NCBI RefSeq assembly: GCF_017963645.1
Contig: NZ_JAGMWN010000003.1
Location: 186,001-250,000, forward strand
DNA from: Marivibrio halodurans
Lineage (GTDB): Bacteria > Pseudomonadota > Alphaproteobacteria > UBA8366 > Aestuariispiraceae
Direction of reading: 5' to 3'
Length of the DNA stretch: 64,000 bases
Part shown: piece by piece, positions 33,702-42,425 of the stretch
How the letters are laid out: each line of letters begins with the position of its first letter
Numbering within the stretch: the stretch's first letter is position 1
Position numbers and translations under genes: made by a program
The notes under the pieces: generated by a model
Told to the model about the DNA's origin: nothing
Database searches by the model: none
What the model saw: the letters and a program-made list of their open reading frames with translations, nothing else

Positions 33702-35312
33702 ATGCCAGCGTCGATGTCCGCGCGCCCCGATACATCTCGCCCCCTGATCGCGCATGCCATGGCGTCGTTGCTGGCCGTCGTCCTGCTGGGGGCCTGCGCC
33801 AGCGCCTTCGATACCCAAGACGCGGCATTCGCGGAGCGGTTCAAAGCCATGACGGAAACCGTCCTCGACGAGGTCGCGCTGATCCACATCGATCCGGCGC
33901 CGCCGGATGTCCTCGTCATGGCCGGGTTCCAGGGACTCCAGGACATAAGCACATCCATCACGGTGAACCGCGAGGGGGATCGCGCGATTATCCGGCGGCT
34001 CGACGGGCGGGAACTGGCGCATGCCGACTTGCCCGCCGGGAAGGATATCCCCACCGCCATCTGGGCCGAGGATGCGACCGAATTGGTCATGGCGCTGCGC
34101 ACGGCCGACCCGGTCTTCGCCGTCGCGGAGGAGGAAACGCTCTATGATGCCTTCGTCGGCGGCATGATCTCCCCGCTCGACCGATTCTCCCGCTATAATG
34201 GGCGGGAGGACGCGCGCGAGGCACGGGCCGAGCGCGAGGGCTTCGGCGGCATCGGCATCGGCCTGGCCCCACACCCCGACGGCGCGCGGATCGAGGATAT
34301 CACGCCGGGAAACCCGGCCGCCGCCGCCGGTCTGCAGGTCGGCGATATCCTGGTCGCGATCGACGGGATCGCCGTCGGCGGCGAGGCCGTCCACGCGATC
34401 ACGGAGCGCCTACGTGGCCCGATCGACCGCCCCGTCCTGGTCACCATCCGGCGCGAACGCCTGACGGAGCCGGTAACCGTCACCGTCGGCCGGACGCGGA
34501 TCGTGCCCGACACGATCACCCAGGAACGCCTGGGGGCGCAGGAGTTGATCCAAATCTCCAGCTTCAATCAACGTACCGCCAAGCGCCTCGCCGAGGCGTT
34601 GAGCCGTGCCCGCGCCCGGCCGGAAGGCGCGCCGAAAGGCATCATCCTCGATCTGCGCGGCAATCCCGGCGGCCTCCTCGATCAAGCGGTCGACAGCGCG
34701 GACCTATTCCTAGATCACGGGTTGATCAGCCGGGCCGACGGCCGTCACCCCAACAGCCACCAACGCTTCGAGGCGGAGCCGGGCGACCTGGCCGCGGGCC
34801 TGCCTCTCGTGGTGTTGGTCAATGGCGCCTCGGCCAGCGCATCGGAGATCCTGGCTTCCGCGTTGCAGGACCAGGGCCGCGCCGTCGTCATCGGTATGAC
34901 GAGCTTCGGCAAGGGAACGATCCAGACCGTCGTCCAACTGCCGAACGAAGGGGAGCTATATCTTACCTGGGCGCATTTCGTGGCGCCGAGCGGCTATCCC
35001 CTGCAACGCCTCGGCGTCGGCCCCACCATCTGCACCGCCGGGGAAAACGACGCGGTGCGCGCGCTCGACGCCGCCTTCGCCACGGCCGGAGCGGGTGCCG
35101 ACTCGTCGGAATCCAGGGCCCGCGCGGTAACGCTGCGCCGGGCCCTCGGCGAGACGGACCGGGAGAAGGCGATCCAGGAAATTCTCGCTCTTTGTCCCTG
35201 GTTGCCACACGAAGGGGCGGATATCGACGTGGCGGTGGCGAAGCTGCTGCTCGGGTCTCCGACGCTCTATGCCCGCGCCCTCGCGCTAGGCCGGCAGGAT
35301 GCGCAAGGATGA
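33702..35312 (+). CDS. S41-family C-terminal processing protease, lipoprotein
   Basis: This periplasmic or membrane-anchored serine protease has 536 residues. An N-terminal signal (AMASLLAVVLLGAC) ends in a lipobox with Cys32. A PDZ domain at about residues 180-265 (GIGIGLAPHPDGARIEDITPGNPAAAAGLQVGDILVAIDG) precedes the S41 peptidase domain. The catalytic serine lies in NGASASASEIL near residue 377 and the general-base lysine in GMTSFGKGTIQT near residue 405. It follows rnr by 90 bases and probably shares its transcript; a NUDIX gene follows. Confidence 0.9.
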   Translation: MPASMSARPDTSRPLIAHAMASLLAVVLLGACASAFDTQDAAFAERFKAMTETVLDEVALIHIDPAPPDVLVMAGFQGLQDISTSITVNREGDRAIIRRLDGRELAHADLPAGKDIPTAIWAEDATELVMALRTADPVFAVAEEETLYDAFVGGMISPLDRFSRYNGREDAREARAEREGFGGIGIGLAPHPDGARIEDITPGNPAAAAGLQVGDILVAIDGIAVGGEAVHAITERLRGPIDRPVLVTIRRERLTEPVTVTVGRTRIVPDTITQERLGAQELIQISSFNQRTAKRLAEALSRARARPEGAPKGIILDLRGNPGGLLDQAVDSADLFLDHGLISRADGRHPNSHQRFEAEPGDLAAGLPLVVLVNGASASASEILASALQDQGRAVVIGMTSFGKGTIQTVVQLPNEGELYLTWAHFVAPSGYPLQRLGVGPTICTAGENDAVRALDAAFATAGAGADSSESRARAVTLRRALGETDREKAIQEILALCPWLPHEGADIDVAVAKLLLGSPTLYARALALGRQDAQG

Positions 35313-35340
35313 GCGGAAGTGGCGATGGAGACATGAACGC

Positions 35341-36099
35341 ATGAAGGCGCCGCCGGTTCCTGGCACGCCCCCGGCCGAGAAGGCGGTCATCCCACGGCCC
35401 TCCGCCAGCCTCGTCCTGCTGCGCGCGAACCCGGCCCAGGACGGCACGGGGGATGCCGGCGCCCCCGATGCGGCACTGCATGTTCTGATGGGCCGCCGAC
35501 CGGAAGGCGCGCGGTTCATGCCCGGCGTCCATGTCTTTCCCGGCGGCGGGCTGGAGTCCCAGGATACCGCCGACGCGGCCGCCATGTTGGGTACGGCCCC
35601 GGCGCCGCCGCAACTGACCCGGACGCTCGCGCGACCGGAGGAGGCATCCCCCCTGCTCTGGGCCGCATTGCGCGAGACATGGGAAGAGACGGGCGTTCTG
35701 ATCGGCCAAGGCCCGCTCAAGGCACCGGTATCGGAGGACCCCGCCAGCGTGTCCGCGCGCATCGCCTATGAGCGTGCCGGCCTCAGCCCGGCGGGCACCG
35801 CGCACTATATCGCGCGCGCGATCACCCCGGCGGCCAGTCCGATCCGGTTCGACACGCGCTTCTTCCTGGCCTTCGCCGAGGCCGTGCACGGCACCCCACG
35901 GGCGAGCGGTGAATTGCCCACCGTCGAATGGATGACGGTCGAGGCGGCGCTTGCCTCCGAAACGGTGCGCGGCGTCAGCAAATTCGTGCTGCACGAGGCC
36001 CTGGCGCTCGCCGCCGAGCCCACGCGGCTGGCCGATCCCGACCGGCCGGTGCGATGCTTCACCTATGTGGATGGCGAACTCGTCATCACGGCCGAATAA
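35341..36099 (+). CDS. NUDIX hydrolase, NUDT7/19-like
   Basis: This protein of about 252 residues has a Nudix fold. The box is split by an insertion: FPGGGLESQD near residue 65 is followed about 35 residues later by LRETWEETGVL. The GGG(L)E...REXXEEXG pattern with a long insert is typical of the acyl-CoA/ADP-ribose type (NUDT19-like). Both catalytic glutamates of REXXEE are present. The ATG at 35341 follows GGAG; an alternative start at 35299 would overlap the S41 gene by 14 bases. The substrate is unknown; coenzyme A derivatives are a family-based guess. Confidence 0.82.
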   Translation: MKAPPVPGTPPAEKAVIPRPSASLVLLRANPAQDGTGDAGAPDAALHVLMGRRPEGARFMPGVHVFPGGGLESQDTADAAAMLGTAPAPPQLTRTLARPEEASPLLWAALRETWEETGVLIGQGPLKAPVSEDPASVSARIAYERAGLSPAGTAHYIARAITPAASPIRFDTRFFLAFAEAVHGTPRASGELPTVEWMTVEAALASETVRGVSKFVLHEALALAAEPTRLADPDRPVRCFTYVDGELVITAE

Positions 36100-36144
36100 T
36101 ATCAAGTCTCGATGACCGGAACCTAGTCTAACAAGCGCAGCCTA

Positions 36145-36172
36145 TTGACACGACCGCCGCCGGCTGTATTTT
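36145..36172 (+). promoter_or_regulatory. Sigma70-type promoter of rpmG
   Basis: A perfect TTGACA at 36145-36150, a 16-base spacer and TATTTT at 36167-36172 lie 102 bases before rpmG. This is the best promoter match I see in the window. Confidence 0.7.
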
Positions 36173-36189
36173 CCGGGGCGGATCGAGCG

Positions 36190-36212
36190 GGGCGCCCGAC
36201 TGCTGGGCGCCC
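36190..36212 (+). other. Hairpin in the rpmG leader
   Basis: GGGCGCCC at 36190-36197 and again at 36205-36212 enclose a 7-nt loop and form an 8-bp GC stem, followed by TTCTCC. Each arm is itself palindromic, so each can also self-pair between molecules. It lies in the 5' UTR about 60 bases before rpmG. A regulatory role (for example L33 autoregulation or attenuation) is conceivable but unproven. Confidence 0.4.
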
Positions 36213-36273
36213 TTCTCCGTGTTTCGGGGCCGGATCGTCCGTGCCGCCGCTATCGAGATCGAGGACTGATATC

Positions 36274-36441
36274 ATGGCGAAGCCCGCTACCCTGCAGGTC
36301 AAGCTGGTGAGCACGGCCGGCACCGGCTTTTTCTACGTGGCCAAGAAGAACCCGCGCACGCAGACCGAGAAGCTGGAACTGCGCAAGTACGATCCGAAGG
36401 TGCGCAAGCACGTCACCTTCAAGGAATCGAAGATGAAGTAA
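36274..36441 (+). CDS. rpmG: 50S ribosomal protein L33 (bL33)
   Basis: This is a 55-residue basic ribosomal protein. [18 protein letters not shown] and [25 protein letters not shown] are characteristic of alpha/gammaproteobacterial bL33. The zinc-binding CxxC pairs of the other paralogue type are absent (zinc-independent form, like the rpmJ here). It has its own promoter at 36145-36172 and an intrinsic terminator at 36470-36496, so it is monocistronic. Confidence 0.97.
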   Translation: MAKPATLQVKLVSTAGTGFFYVAKKNPRTQTEKLELRKYDPKVRKHVTFKESKMK

Positions 36442-36469
36442 GGCGGCCCAAATCGTCGTACTTCAAAGG

Positions 36470-36496
36470 AAAGCCGCCCGATTGGGCGGCTTTTTT
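36470..36496 (+). terminator. Intrinsic terminator of rpmG
   Basis: Perfect 10-bp arms AAAGCCGCCC (36470-36479) and GGGCGGCTTT (36484-36493) enclose a GATT loop and run into six T (36491-36496). It begins 28 bases after the rpmG stop. It also faces the end of pleD and may work bidirectionally. Confidence 0.93.
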
Positions 36497-36556
36497 ATTG
36501 CCGGATACATCACACACCACATCGCGGGCGGGGTCGCCCGGTCGGGACAGGACAGG

Positions 36557-37975
36557 TCAGGTCCGGGCGTCCCCGGCGCCAAGCGTGGTAAAGCCTTCGG
36601 GCTGCCAGCCGACGGCCTTGTTGCGGCCGGAGCGCTTGGCCTCGTAGAGGGCGTCGTCGGCCTTCTTGATGATGCTCTCGACCGAATCCGTCGCGCCATC
36701 GAACATCGCGACGCCGACGGAAATGGTAATCTCCAACGCCTGTGCATCGGCGTCACGGCCTTGAAACGGTTCGCGCGCCACGCTGACACGCAGGCGTTCG
36801 GCCACCGTACTGGCCAATGCCTCCTCCGTATCCGGCATCAGCACCAGGAACTCCTCCCCACCGAACCGCGCCACCGTGTCGACGGAGCGGACATTGTGCA
36901 CGACGCGCCGGCTAAGCTCGACCAACACATCGTCACCGACTCCGTGACCATGGGTGTCGTTGATCTGCTTGAAGTAGTCGATATCGAACATCAGGACGGC
37001 GAGCGGCTTGCCGCTATCGCGCATTCGGCCGATCAGGGAATTCATGTGCGCGGTCAGATAGCGGCGGTTATAAAGCCCTGTCAGGCTATCCGTCAGAGCC
37101 ATCGCCAGGCTGCGTTCGTAATTGTCGCGCAGCCGTTCCTGGTACCGCTGCCGACGGATCTGGGTGCGCGTCCGGGCCAGCAATTCCTGCCGGTCTATCG
37201 GTTTGATCAGATAATCATTGATGCCGAGGTCGAGCCCCTTGGCCAGGCGCTCGGTATCGTCCTCCTCCGCGACAACGAGGATCGGCGTGTAGCGAGTGGC
37301 GTCATTGGCCCGCATCTGGCCGCAGAACCGCAGGGCATCCTGCCGGTCGAGACGCAGGTTGACGATGACCAGATCGAAACGCGCCGCGCGCAGATGCGCG
37401 GTCGCGTCCTCGACACTCGAAACCTCCGTCACCGCGTCCTCGTCCTGTTCGAGCGTCGCCGCGACCTTCGCGCTATCGATCTCGTTATCGTCGAGCACAA
37501 GCACGTCGGCGCGGCGCGCATTCACCTCGTAGAGCGGCTGCTCATCGCGCAGGACGCCGAACTGGCCCGATGTTTCCTCGCGCAGGCGCCATTCGTCGGT
37601 CAGCATCTTCAGCCGAACGAGCGAACGGACCCGCGCGAACATCGCGACGTCGTTCACCGGCTTCGTCAGGAAATCATCCGCCCCGGCCTCCAGCCCCCGA
37701 ACCCGATCCGCGGCATCCGACAGGGCGGTGATCATCACGACCGGAATATGCATCATGGAGGAATCGGATTTGATCCGCCGGCAGACCTCGAACCCATCCA
37801 TGCCCGGCATCATCACGTCCAGAAGCACGATGTCGGGCTGGCTATCGCGAATCCGCTCCAACGCTTCGGCACCGTCGCTGGCGGTGATGACGTCGAAATA
37901 CTCGCTGGTGAGCTTCGCCTCCAGCAACTTCACGTTCGGGCGCAGATCGTCGACGACGAGAACGCGTGCGGTCAT
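36557..37975 (-). CDS. pleD: Response regulator/diguanylate cyclase PleD
   Basis: This cell-cycle signalling protein makes c-di-GMP when phosphorylated. It has 472 residues. The first receiver has Asp9/Asp10 and phospho-acceptor Asp53. A second, degenerate receiver (adaptor) spans about residues 155-275. The GGDEF domain shows FGGEEFLVLMPD near residue 370, and the product-inhibition I-site RxxD (RSVD) lies five residues before it. The order REC-REC-GGDEF is diagnostic. It lies downstream of divK on the same strand with a hairpin between them. Confidence 0.95.
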   Translation of the reverse strand: MTARVLVVDDLRPNVKLLEAKLTSEYFDVITASDGAEALERIRDSQPDIVLLDVMMPGMDGFEVCRRIKSDSSMMHIPVVMITALSDAADRVRGLEAGADDFLTKPVNDVAMFARVRSLVRLKMLTDEWRLREETSGQFGVLRDEQPLYEVNARRADVLVLDDNEIDSAKVAATLEQDEDAVTEVSSVEDATAHLRAARFDLVIVNLRLDRQDALRFCGQMRANDATRYTPILVVAEEDDTERLAKGLDLGINDYLIKPIDRQELLARTRTQIRRQRYQERLRDNYERSLAMALTDSLTGLYNRRYLTAHMNSLIGRMRDSGKPLAVLMFDIDYFKQINDTHGHGVGDDVLVELSRRVVHNVRSVDTVARFGGEEFLVLMPDTEEALASTVAERLRVSVAREPFQGRDADAQALEITISVGVAMFDGATDSVESIIKKADDALYEAKRSGRNKAVGWQPEGFTTLGAGDART

Positions 37976-38044
37976 CCGTACCCCTTACCCCTCTACGTCC
38001 CCCTGGCGACGGCACGCGCATGCATCACGCCCGATCACGAAAAG

Positions 38045-38066
38045 ACCCCCGGAAGAATACCGGGGT
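38045..38066 (-). terminator. Hairpin between divK and pleD
   Basis: CCCCGG (38047-38052) pairs with CCGGGG (38060-38065) around a 7-nt loop, closed by A38045-T38066 past a bulged C. Read on the minus strand, CTTTTC follows. It would partly terminate divK transcripts and reduce read-through into pleD. Confidence 0.5.
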
Positions 38067-38112
38067 GCATGCGATCTTGAAACCGGCAACGCGCCCGGCG
38101 CGGTCTCCTCGG

Positions 38113-38478
38113 TTAGTTAAGGAACTTTTCCACCGTGGCAAGGAAGCTGGAAACCGAGATCGGCTTGGCGATATAAGCCTCGCACCCCCCCTCGCGAATC
38201 TTCTCCTCGTCCCCCTTCATGGCGAAGGCGGTCACGGCAATGACCGGTATCGATTTCAGATCGTCGTCTTCCTTGATCCATTTGGTGACTTCAAGCCCCG
38301 AAACCTCGGGAAGCTGAATGTCCATCAGGATGAGGTCCGGCTTTTCCGAACGCGCGATCTTCAGCGCCTCCATACCGTCCTTGGTTTGCAGGATATTGTA
38401 GCTCCGCGCCTCGAGAAGGTCGTGAAATAGCTTCATATTCAATTCATTATCTTCAACGATCAGGACAGTCTTGGCCAT
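38113..38478 (-). CDS. divK: Single-domain response regulator DivK
   Basis: This essential polarity and cell-cycle receiver protein acts through the DivJ/PleC kinases to limit CtrA activity. It has 121 residues consisting only of a receiver: acidic pair Glu9-Asp10, phospho-acceptor Asp53 in [10 protein letters not shown], and the switch region [18 protein letters not shown] with Lys in YIAKPIS. The ATG at 38478 is preceded by GAGAGGA. It is the first gene of divK-pleD, as in Caulobacter. Confidence 0.95.
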   Translation of the reverse strand: MAKTVLIVEDNELNMKLFHDLLEARSYNILQTKDGMEALKIARSEKPDLILMDIQLPEVSGLEVTKWIKEDDDLKSIPVIAVTAFAMKGDEEKIREGGCEAYIAKPISVSSFLATVEKFLN

Positions 38479-38678
38479 TTGAAACAATCCTCTCTCGTCG
38501 CGCTACGCGACACCCCGCTCGACCACTCGGAACCGCCGCACGCCCTTCTGGAAGCGCCGCTTTTGCGTGAGTCACCCTCTCGCTTCTTATAACATTATCC
38601 GCAAAGTTACTAAAAAATTCCTACATCGTGCGGAACATCGGCGCGGTATTCCGGGAAATCAGTCCCATCGGGAGCGGC

Positions 38679-39653
38679 ATGAGCTACAGGATCGGAATCG
38701 ATCTGGGAGGGACGAAGATCGAGGCGGCGTTGCTGACCCCCTCGGGAGCCTTCGTGACGCGTGAGCGCGTGGCCACGCCACGGGGCGACTACGCGGCGAG
38801 CCTCGCGGCGATCCGGCACCTCGTGGATCGTCTGGAACGCGCGTTGCCCACGGGCACCGCCCGCCCGACGATCGGTGTTGGAATTCCGGGAACGATGTCG
38901 CGGCGGACGGGATTGGTGAAGAATGCCAATTCAACCTGGTTGATCGGCAAGCCGCTGGATCGTGATCTGGCGGAAACCCTGGCGCGGCCGGTTCGTGTCG
39001 CGAACGATGCGGACTGCTTCGCTCTGGCTGAGGCGGTGGACGGCGCGGCGATCGGCGCCTCGCCCGTCTTCGGCGTGATCCTCGGCACCGGCGTCGGCGG
39101 CGGGCTGGTCGTCGGCGGCAAGCCCCTGACGGGCCCGAACGGCATCGCGGGCGAATGGGGGCACAACCCCCTGCCCTGGCGTGATCCGGTGGCGGACCCG
39201 GAATTCCCCTGCTATTGCGGGAAGCGGGGCTGTATCGAAACCTTCCTATCCGGCCCCGGACTTGCCGCCCATCACCGACACGATACCGGCCAGGAGCTGG
39301 ACTCGCCCACGATCGTCTCCCGGGCCGAGGCCGGGGATGCCGCGGCACGCGCCAGCCTCGACCGATATGCCGACCGGCTGGCGCGCGGGCTCGCCCATGT
39401 GATCAACGTGATCGATCCCGAGGTCGTGGTCCTGGGGGGCGGCCTGTCGGACATCGCCATGCTTTATGACGCGGTACCGGCGCGTTGGGGGGGGCATGTC
39501 TTCTCCGACCGGGTCGATACCGACTTGCGCGCGCCGATCCATGGCGGATCGGCCGGCGTGCGCGGCGCCGCATGGCTCTGGCGCGCGGACGATATCGCCG
39601 CCGGGCTGCATTGGGTAACGCCGGATGAAGGGCCGGCACGGGAACGCTCATGA
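38679..39653 (+). CDS. ROK-family sugar kinase
   Basis: This is a cytosolic ATP-dependent kinase of a hexose or amino sugar, about 324 residues. The ATP-binding start IGIDLGGTKIEAALL is at residues 4-18. GVGIPG, ANDADCFALAEA (catalytic Asp of the NDAN/NDAD motif), GTGVGGG and the zinc-binding GHNPLP...CYCGKRGCIETFLSG motif place it in the ROK family. VINVIDPEVVVLGGGL closes the second domain. GGGAG precedes the ATG at 38679. The usual substrate in this subgroup is fructose, glucose or N-acetylglucosamine. The stop overlaps the dinB start by 4 bases. Confidence 0.88.
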   Translation: MSYRIGIDLGGTKIEAALLTPSGAFVTRERVATPRGDYAASLAAIRHLVDRLERALPTGTARPTIGVGIPGTMSRRTGLVKNANSTWLIGKPLDRDLAETLARPVRVANDADCFALAEAVDGAAIGASPVFGVILGTGVGGGLVVGGKPLTGPNGIAGEWGHNPLPWRDPVADPEFPCYCGKRGCIETFLSGPGLAAHHRHDTGQELDSPTIVSRAEAGDAAARASLDRYADRLARGLAHVINVIDPEVVVLGGGLSDIAMLYDAVPARWGGHVFSDRVDTDLRAPIHGGSAGVRGAAWLWRADDIAAGLHWVTPDEGPARERS

Positions 39654-40999
39654 CGCGGGAAGGTCCTGGCCCCGAAGACCCTGGCCCCGAAGCGCTCGTC
39701 CCCTCCGACCGGCCGGAGATGGAGGGGACGCGCCCCCATCTCTGTCGCGATTGCCTCGCCGATTGGCGGGCACCGCCGGCGCGGACCTGCCCGGACTGCG
39801 GTTCGACCCGGATCGTCGGTCACGAAGAGCTGGACCGCCTCGCCATCGCGCATATCGATTGCGACGCCTTCTATGCCTCGATCGAGAAACGCGACGACCC
39901 CGGCCTCGTCGACCGGCCGGTGCTGATCGGCGGCGGGCGGCGGGGCGTGGTCTCGGCCGCCTGCTATGTCGCGCGGATGTATGGTTGCCGCTCCGCCATG
40001 CCGATGTTCAAGGCGCTGGCCGCCTGCCCCGAGGCGGTGGTGATCAAGCCCAACATGGCGAAATATTCCGCCGTCGGGCGGGAAATCCGACAACTCATGC
40101 TCGACATCACCCCGGCGGTCGAACCCCTGTCGATCGACGAGGCGTTCCTCGACCTCGCCGGCACGACGCGCATCCATGGCGGCTTTCCGGCAAAGACCCT
40201 GGCCCGGTTGGTGCGCCGGATCGAGACGGAGATCGGCGTCACCGCCTCGATCGGCCTGGCCCCCAACAAGTTCCTGGCGAAGCTCGCCTCCGATCTAGAC
40301 AAGCCGCGCGGCTTCGCGGTGATCGGCGCGGCGGAGGCGGAGGAATTCCTGGCGCCGCGTCCCGTCACCGCCATTTTCGGGGTGGGCAAGACGCTCGGCG
40401 CGAAACTCGCCCGCGACGGCATCACCCGGATCGGCGATCTGAGGCGGTTCGAGCGGGAGATGCTGATGGCGCGCTATGGCGCCATGGGCGCGCGCCTGCA
40501 TGCCTTCGCGCGGGGTCTGGACGACCGGCCGGTGGACGCCTCAAGCGGCGCCAAGAGCGTTTCCAACGAGACCACCTTCGACCAGGACATCAGCGACGTG
40601 GAGGCGTTGAAACGCATCCTCTGGCCGTTGTGCGAGAAGGTTTCCGCCCGCCTGAAGAAAGCCGACATCGCCGGGCGCACCGTGACCCTGAAACTCAAGA
40701 ACCGGGACTTCAAATCAATCACCCGTTCGCATAGCCTGCCCGCGCCGACGCAACTGGCCGAGACGCTTTACCGGACCGTCGTGCCGATGCTGGAGAAGGA
40801 AGCGGTGGGCACGCGGTTCCGTCTGATCGGGGTCGGCGCGTCAGAATTGACGGACAGCGCCGATGCGGACCCCTTCGACCTCGCCGATCCGGATTCGGGC
40901 AAGCGGGCGAAGATCGAGCGTGCCATCGACACGGTGCGCGCGAAGCTTGGTGACGGCGCCTTGTCCAAAGGGCGCGGATGGGGCGGGACCAAACGATAA
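39650..40999 (+). CDS. dinB: DNA polymerase IV with N-terminal zinc-ribbon
   Basis: This is a Y-family translesion polymerase of 449 residues. A leading segment of about 65 residues contains CRDC-x12-CPDC, a zinc-ribbon not found in E. coli Pol IV (351 residues). The polymerase core begins IAHIDCDAFYASIE (first catalytic Asp), with LSIDEAFLDL (the catalytic Asp/Glu pair) near residue 165, and ends with the little-finger domain. No C-terminal beta-clamp motif is obvious. It overlaps the ROK kinase by 4 bases (ATGA), so it is co-translated with a sugar kinase. I recall similar zinc-ribbon DinB proteins in alphaproteobacteria, but their role is not established. Confidence 0.92.
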   Translation: MTREGPGPEDPGPEALVPSDRPEMEGTRPHLCRDCLADWRAPPARTCPDCGSTRIVGHEELDRLAIAHIDCDAFYASIEKRDDPGLVDRPVLIGGGRRGVVSAACYVARMYGCRSAMPMFKALAACPEAVVIKPNMAKYSAVGREIRQLMLDITPAVEPLSIDEAFLDLAGTTRIHGGFPAKTLARLVRRIETEIGVTASIGLAPNKFLAKLASDLDKPRGFAVIGAAEAEEFLAPRPVTAIFGVGKTLGAKLARDGITRIGDLRRFEREMLMARYGAMGARLHAFARGLDDRPVDASSGAKSVSNETTFDQDISDVEALKRILWPLCEKVSARLKKADIAGRTVTLKLKNRDFKSITRSHSLPAPTQLAETLYRTVVPMLEKEAVGTRFRLIGVGASELTDSADADPFDLADPDSGKRAKIERAIDTVRAKLGDGALSKGRGWGGTKR

Positions 41000-41032
41000 C
41001 GACCACAGTCAATTAGAGGGAGAGTCCGAGGA

Positions 41033-42007
41033 ATGAGCGACAGCACGAAAAGCTTCACCGTGATGGCCACGCGCCTGATGCCCGAGGCGGTCGAGACGCG
41101 CTTCCGCGCCGAATTCGACGCCCGGCCGAATGACGACGACACGACGCTGGACCGGGAAGCCTTGATCGCGCGGGCGGAAGGCTGCCGCGGCATTATCGGC
41201 TGCTCGACCGAGAAATTCGACGCCGAGACGATCGCGGGCCTGCCGTCGAGTGTCGAGATCCTCTCCACCTTCTCCGTCGGCTGCGACCATATCGATCTGG
41301 AGGCGGCGAAGGCGCGCGGCCTCGTGGTCACCAACACGCCCGACGTCCTGACCGACGCGACGGCGGACACGACGATCCTGTGCCTGCTGGGCGCGGCGCG
41401 CATGGCCCAGAACGCGGAGGCCGTGCTGCGCCGGGGGGAATGGGGGCGCTGGTCGCCGCGCGGCATGCTGGGCACGGACATGACGGGCAAGCGCCTCGGC
41501 ATCGTCGGCATGGGGCGCATCGGCCAGGGCGTGGCGCGCCGCGCGCGCGGCTTCGGCATGGAGGTGATGTATCACAACCGCCGCGAACTGCCGGCCGACC
41601 GGACGGAAGGCGCGACCTTCATGGCCGACTCGATGGCGATGCTGCCGCGCTGCGATTTCCTGGCGCTGACCTGTCCGCTGACGCCGGAGACTCATCATTG
41701 GTTGAACGCGGAACGCATCGCCCGCCTGCCAGACGGCGCCGTCGTCGCCAACACCGCGCGCGGCCCGGTGGTGGAGGACGACGCGCTGATCGCCGCCCTG
41801 GAAAGCGGAAAGCTGGCGGCCGCCGGCCTGGACGTCTTCACCGGGGAGCCGAAGCTCGACCCGCGCTATCTCGACCTGCCGAACGCCTTCCTGCTGCCGC
41901 ATATCGGATCGGCCACGGTGGAGACGCGCAACGCCATGGGATTCCGTTGCCTCGACAACATGGCCGCCCATGCCGCCGGCGCCGATTACCCGAGCCGGGT
42001 CGTCTGA
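41033..42007 (+). CDS. D-2-hydroxyacid dehydrogenase, glyoxylate/hydroxypyruvate reductase type
   Basis: This NAD(P)-dependent enzyme reduces glyoxylate or hydroxypyruvate. It has 324 residues. The dinucleotide fold GIVGMGRIGQG is near residue 155 and is followed by a YHNRRE region (the Arg-Arg suggests NADPH preference). Catalytic residues are seen in NTARGPVV (Arg), GLDVFTGEP (Glu) and LLPHIGSAT (His). It starts 33 bases after dinB. It could dispose of the glyoxylate produced by the glcDEF enzyme 37 kb away; this link is inference. Confidence 0.88.
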   Translation: MSDSTKSFTVMATRLMPEAVETRFRAEFDARPNDDDTTLDREALIARAEGCRGIIGCSTEKFDAETIAGLPSSVEILSTFSVGCDHIDLEAAKARGLVVTNTPDVLTDATADTTILCLLGAARMAQNAEAVLRRGEWGRWSPRGMLGTDMTGKRLGIVGMGRIGQGVARRARGFGMEVMYHNRRELPADRTEGATFMADSMAMLPRCDFLALTCPLTPETHHWLNAERIARLPDGAVVANTARGPVVEDDALIAALESGKLAAAGLDVFTGEPKLDPRYLDLPNAFLLPHIGSATVETRNAMGFRCLDNMAAHAAGADYPSRVV

Positions 42008-42064
42008 CGGAACCGTCGAGAGGGGGCGGCGCGGACGAAGCCTCGGGCCAATGATGGCCATCGC

Positions 42065-42421
42065 CTATTCGTTCGCGCCGTCCGCCAGCTCGATGGTGAA
42101 ATCGTCCTCGGAAACCCCCTCCAGGCAACCGAGATTGAGGCCATAGCTGTCCGGATCGATCCGCCGTTGGTGGAAGGTATAAATACCGCAGGTCCTGCAG
42201 AAATAGTGCTTCGCGACCTTTGTATGCCATTGATAGACGGTCAGGTTCTCCCATCCCCGGTGGACCGTCAGCCCCGCCCGCGTCACCGGCACGATCAAGG
42301 CGCCCTTGCGCCGGCACAGCGAGCAGTTGCAGCGATAGGCCGGCGCGTCGAGATCGACCGTCGCCTCGTACCGGACCGCGCCGCAATGACACGATCCCGC
42401 CACCGTGCGCGTCCGGTCCAT
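42065..42421 (-). CDS. GFA-family (CENP-V/GFA) zinc protein
   Basis: This 118-residue protein has the GFA fold with three cysteine pairs: GSCHCGAVRYEA near residue 9, RCNCSLCRRKG near residue 31 and CRTCGIYTF near residue 76. The family includes glutathione-dependent formaldehyde-activating enzyme homologues, but most members lack a proven function. The ATG at 42421 lies 4 bases after the nlpD-like stop, so it appears to be the last gene of the tat-serS-surE-pcm-nlpD transcript. Confidence 0.87.
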   Translation of the reverse strand: MDRTRTVAGSCHCGAVRYEATVDLDAPAYRCNCSLCRRKGALIVPVTRAGLTVHRGWENLTVYQWHTKVAKHYFCRTCGIYTFHQRRIDPDSYGLNLGCLEGVSEDDFTIELADGANE

Positions 42422-42425
42422 GACG

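Noticed and set aside
36482-38080. A 532-codon open frame antisense to pleD
   Set aside because: It is a shadow frame. The opposite strand encodes REC-REC-GGDEF with every key residue.
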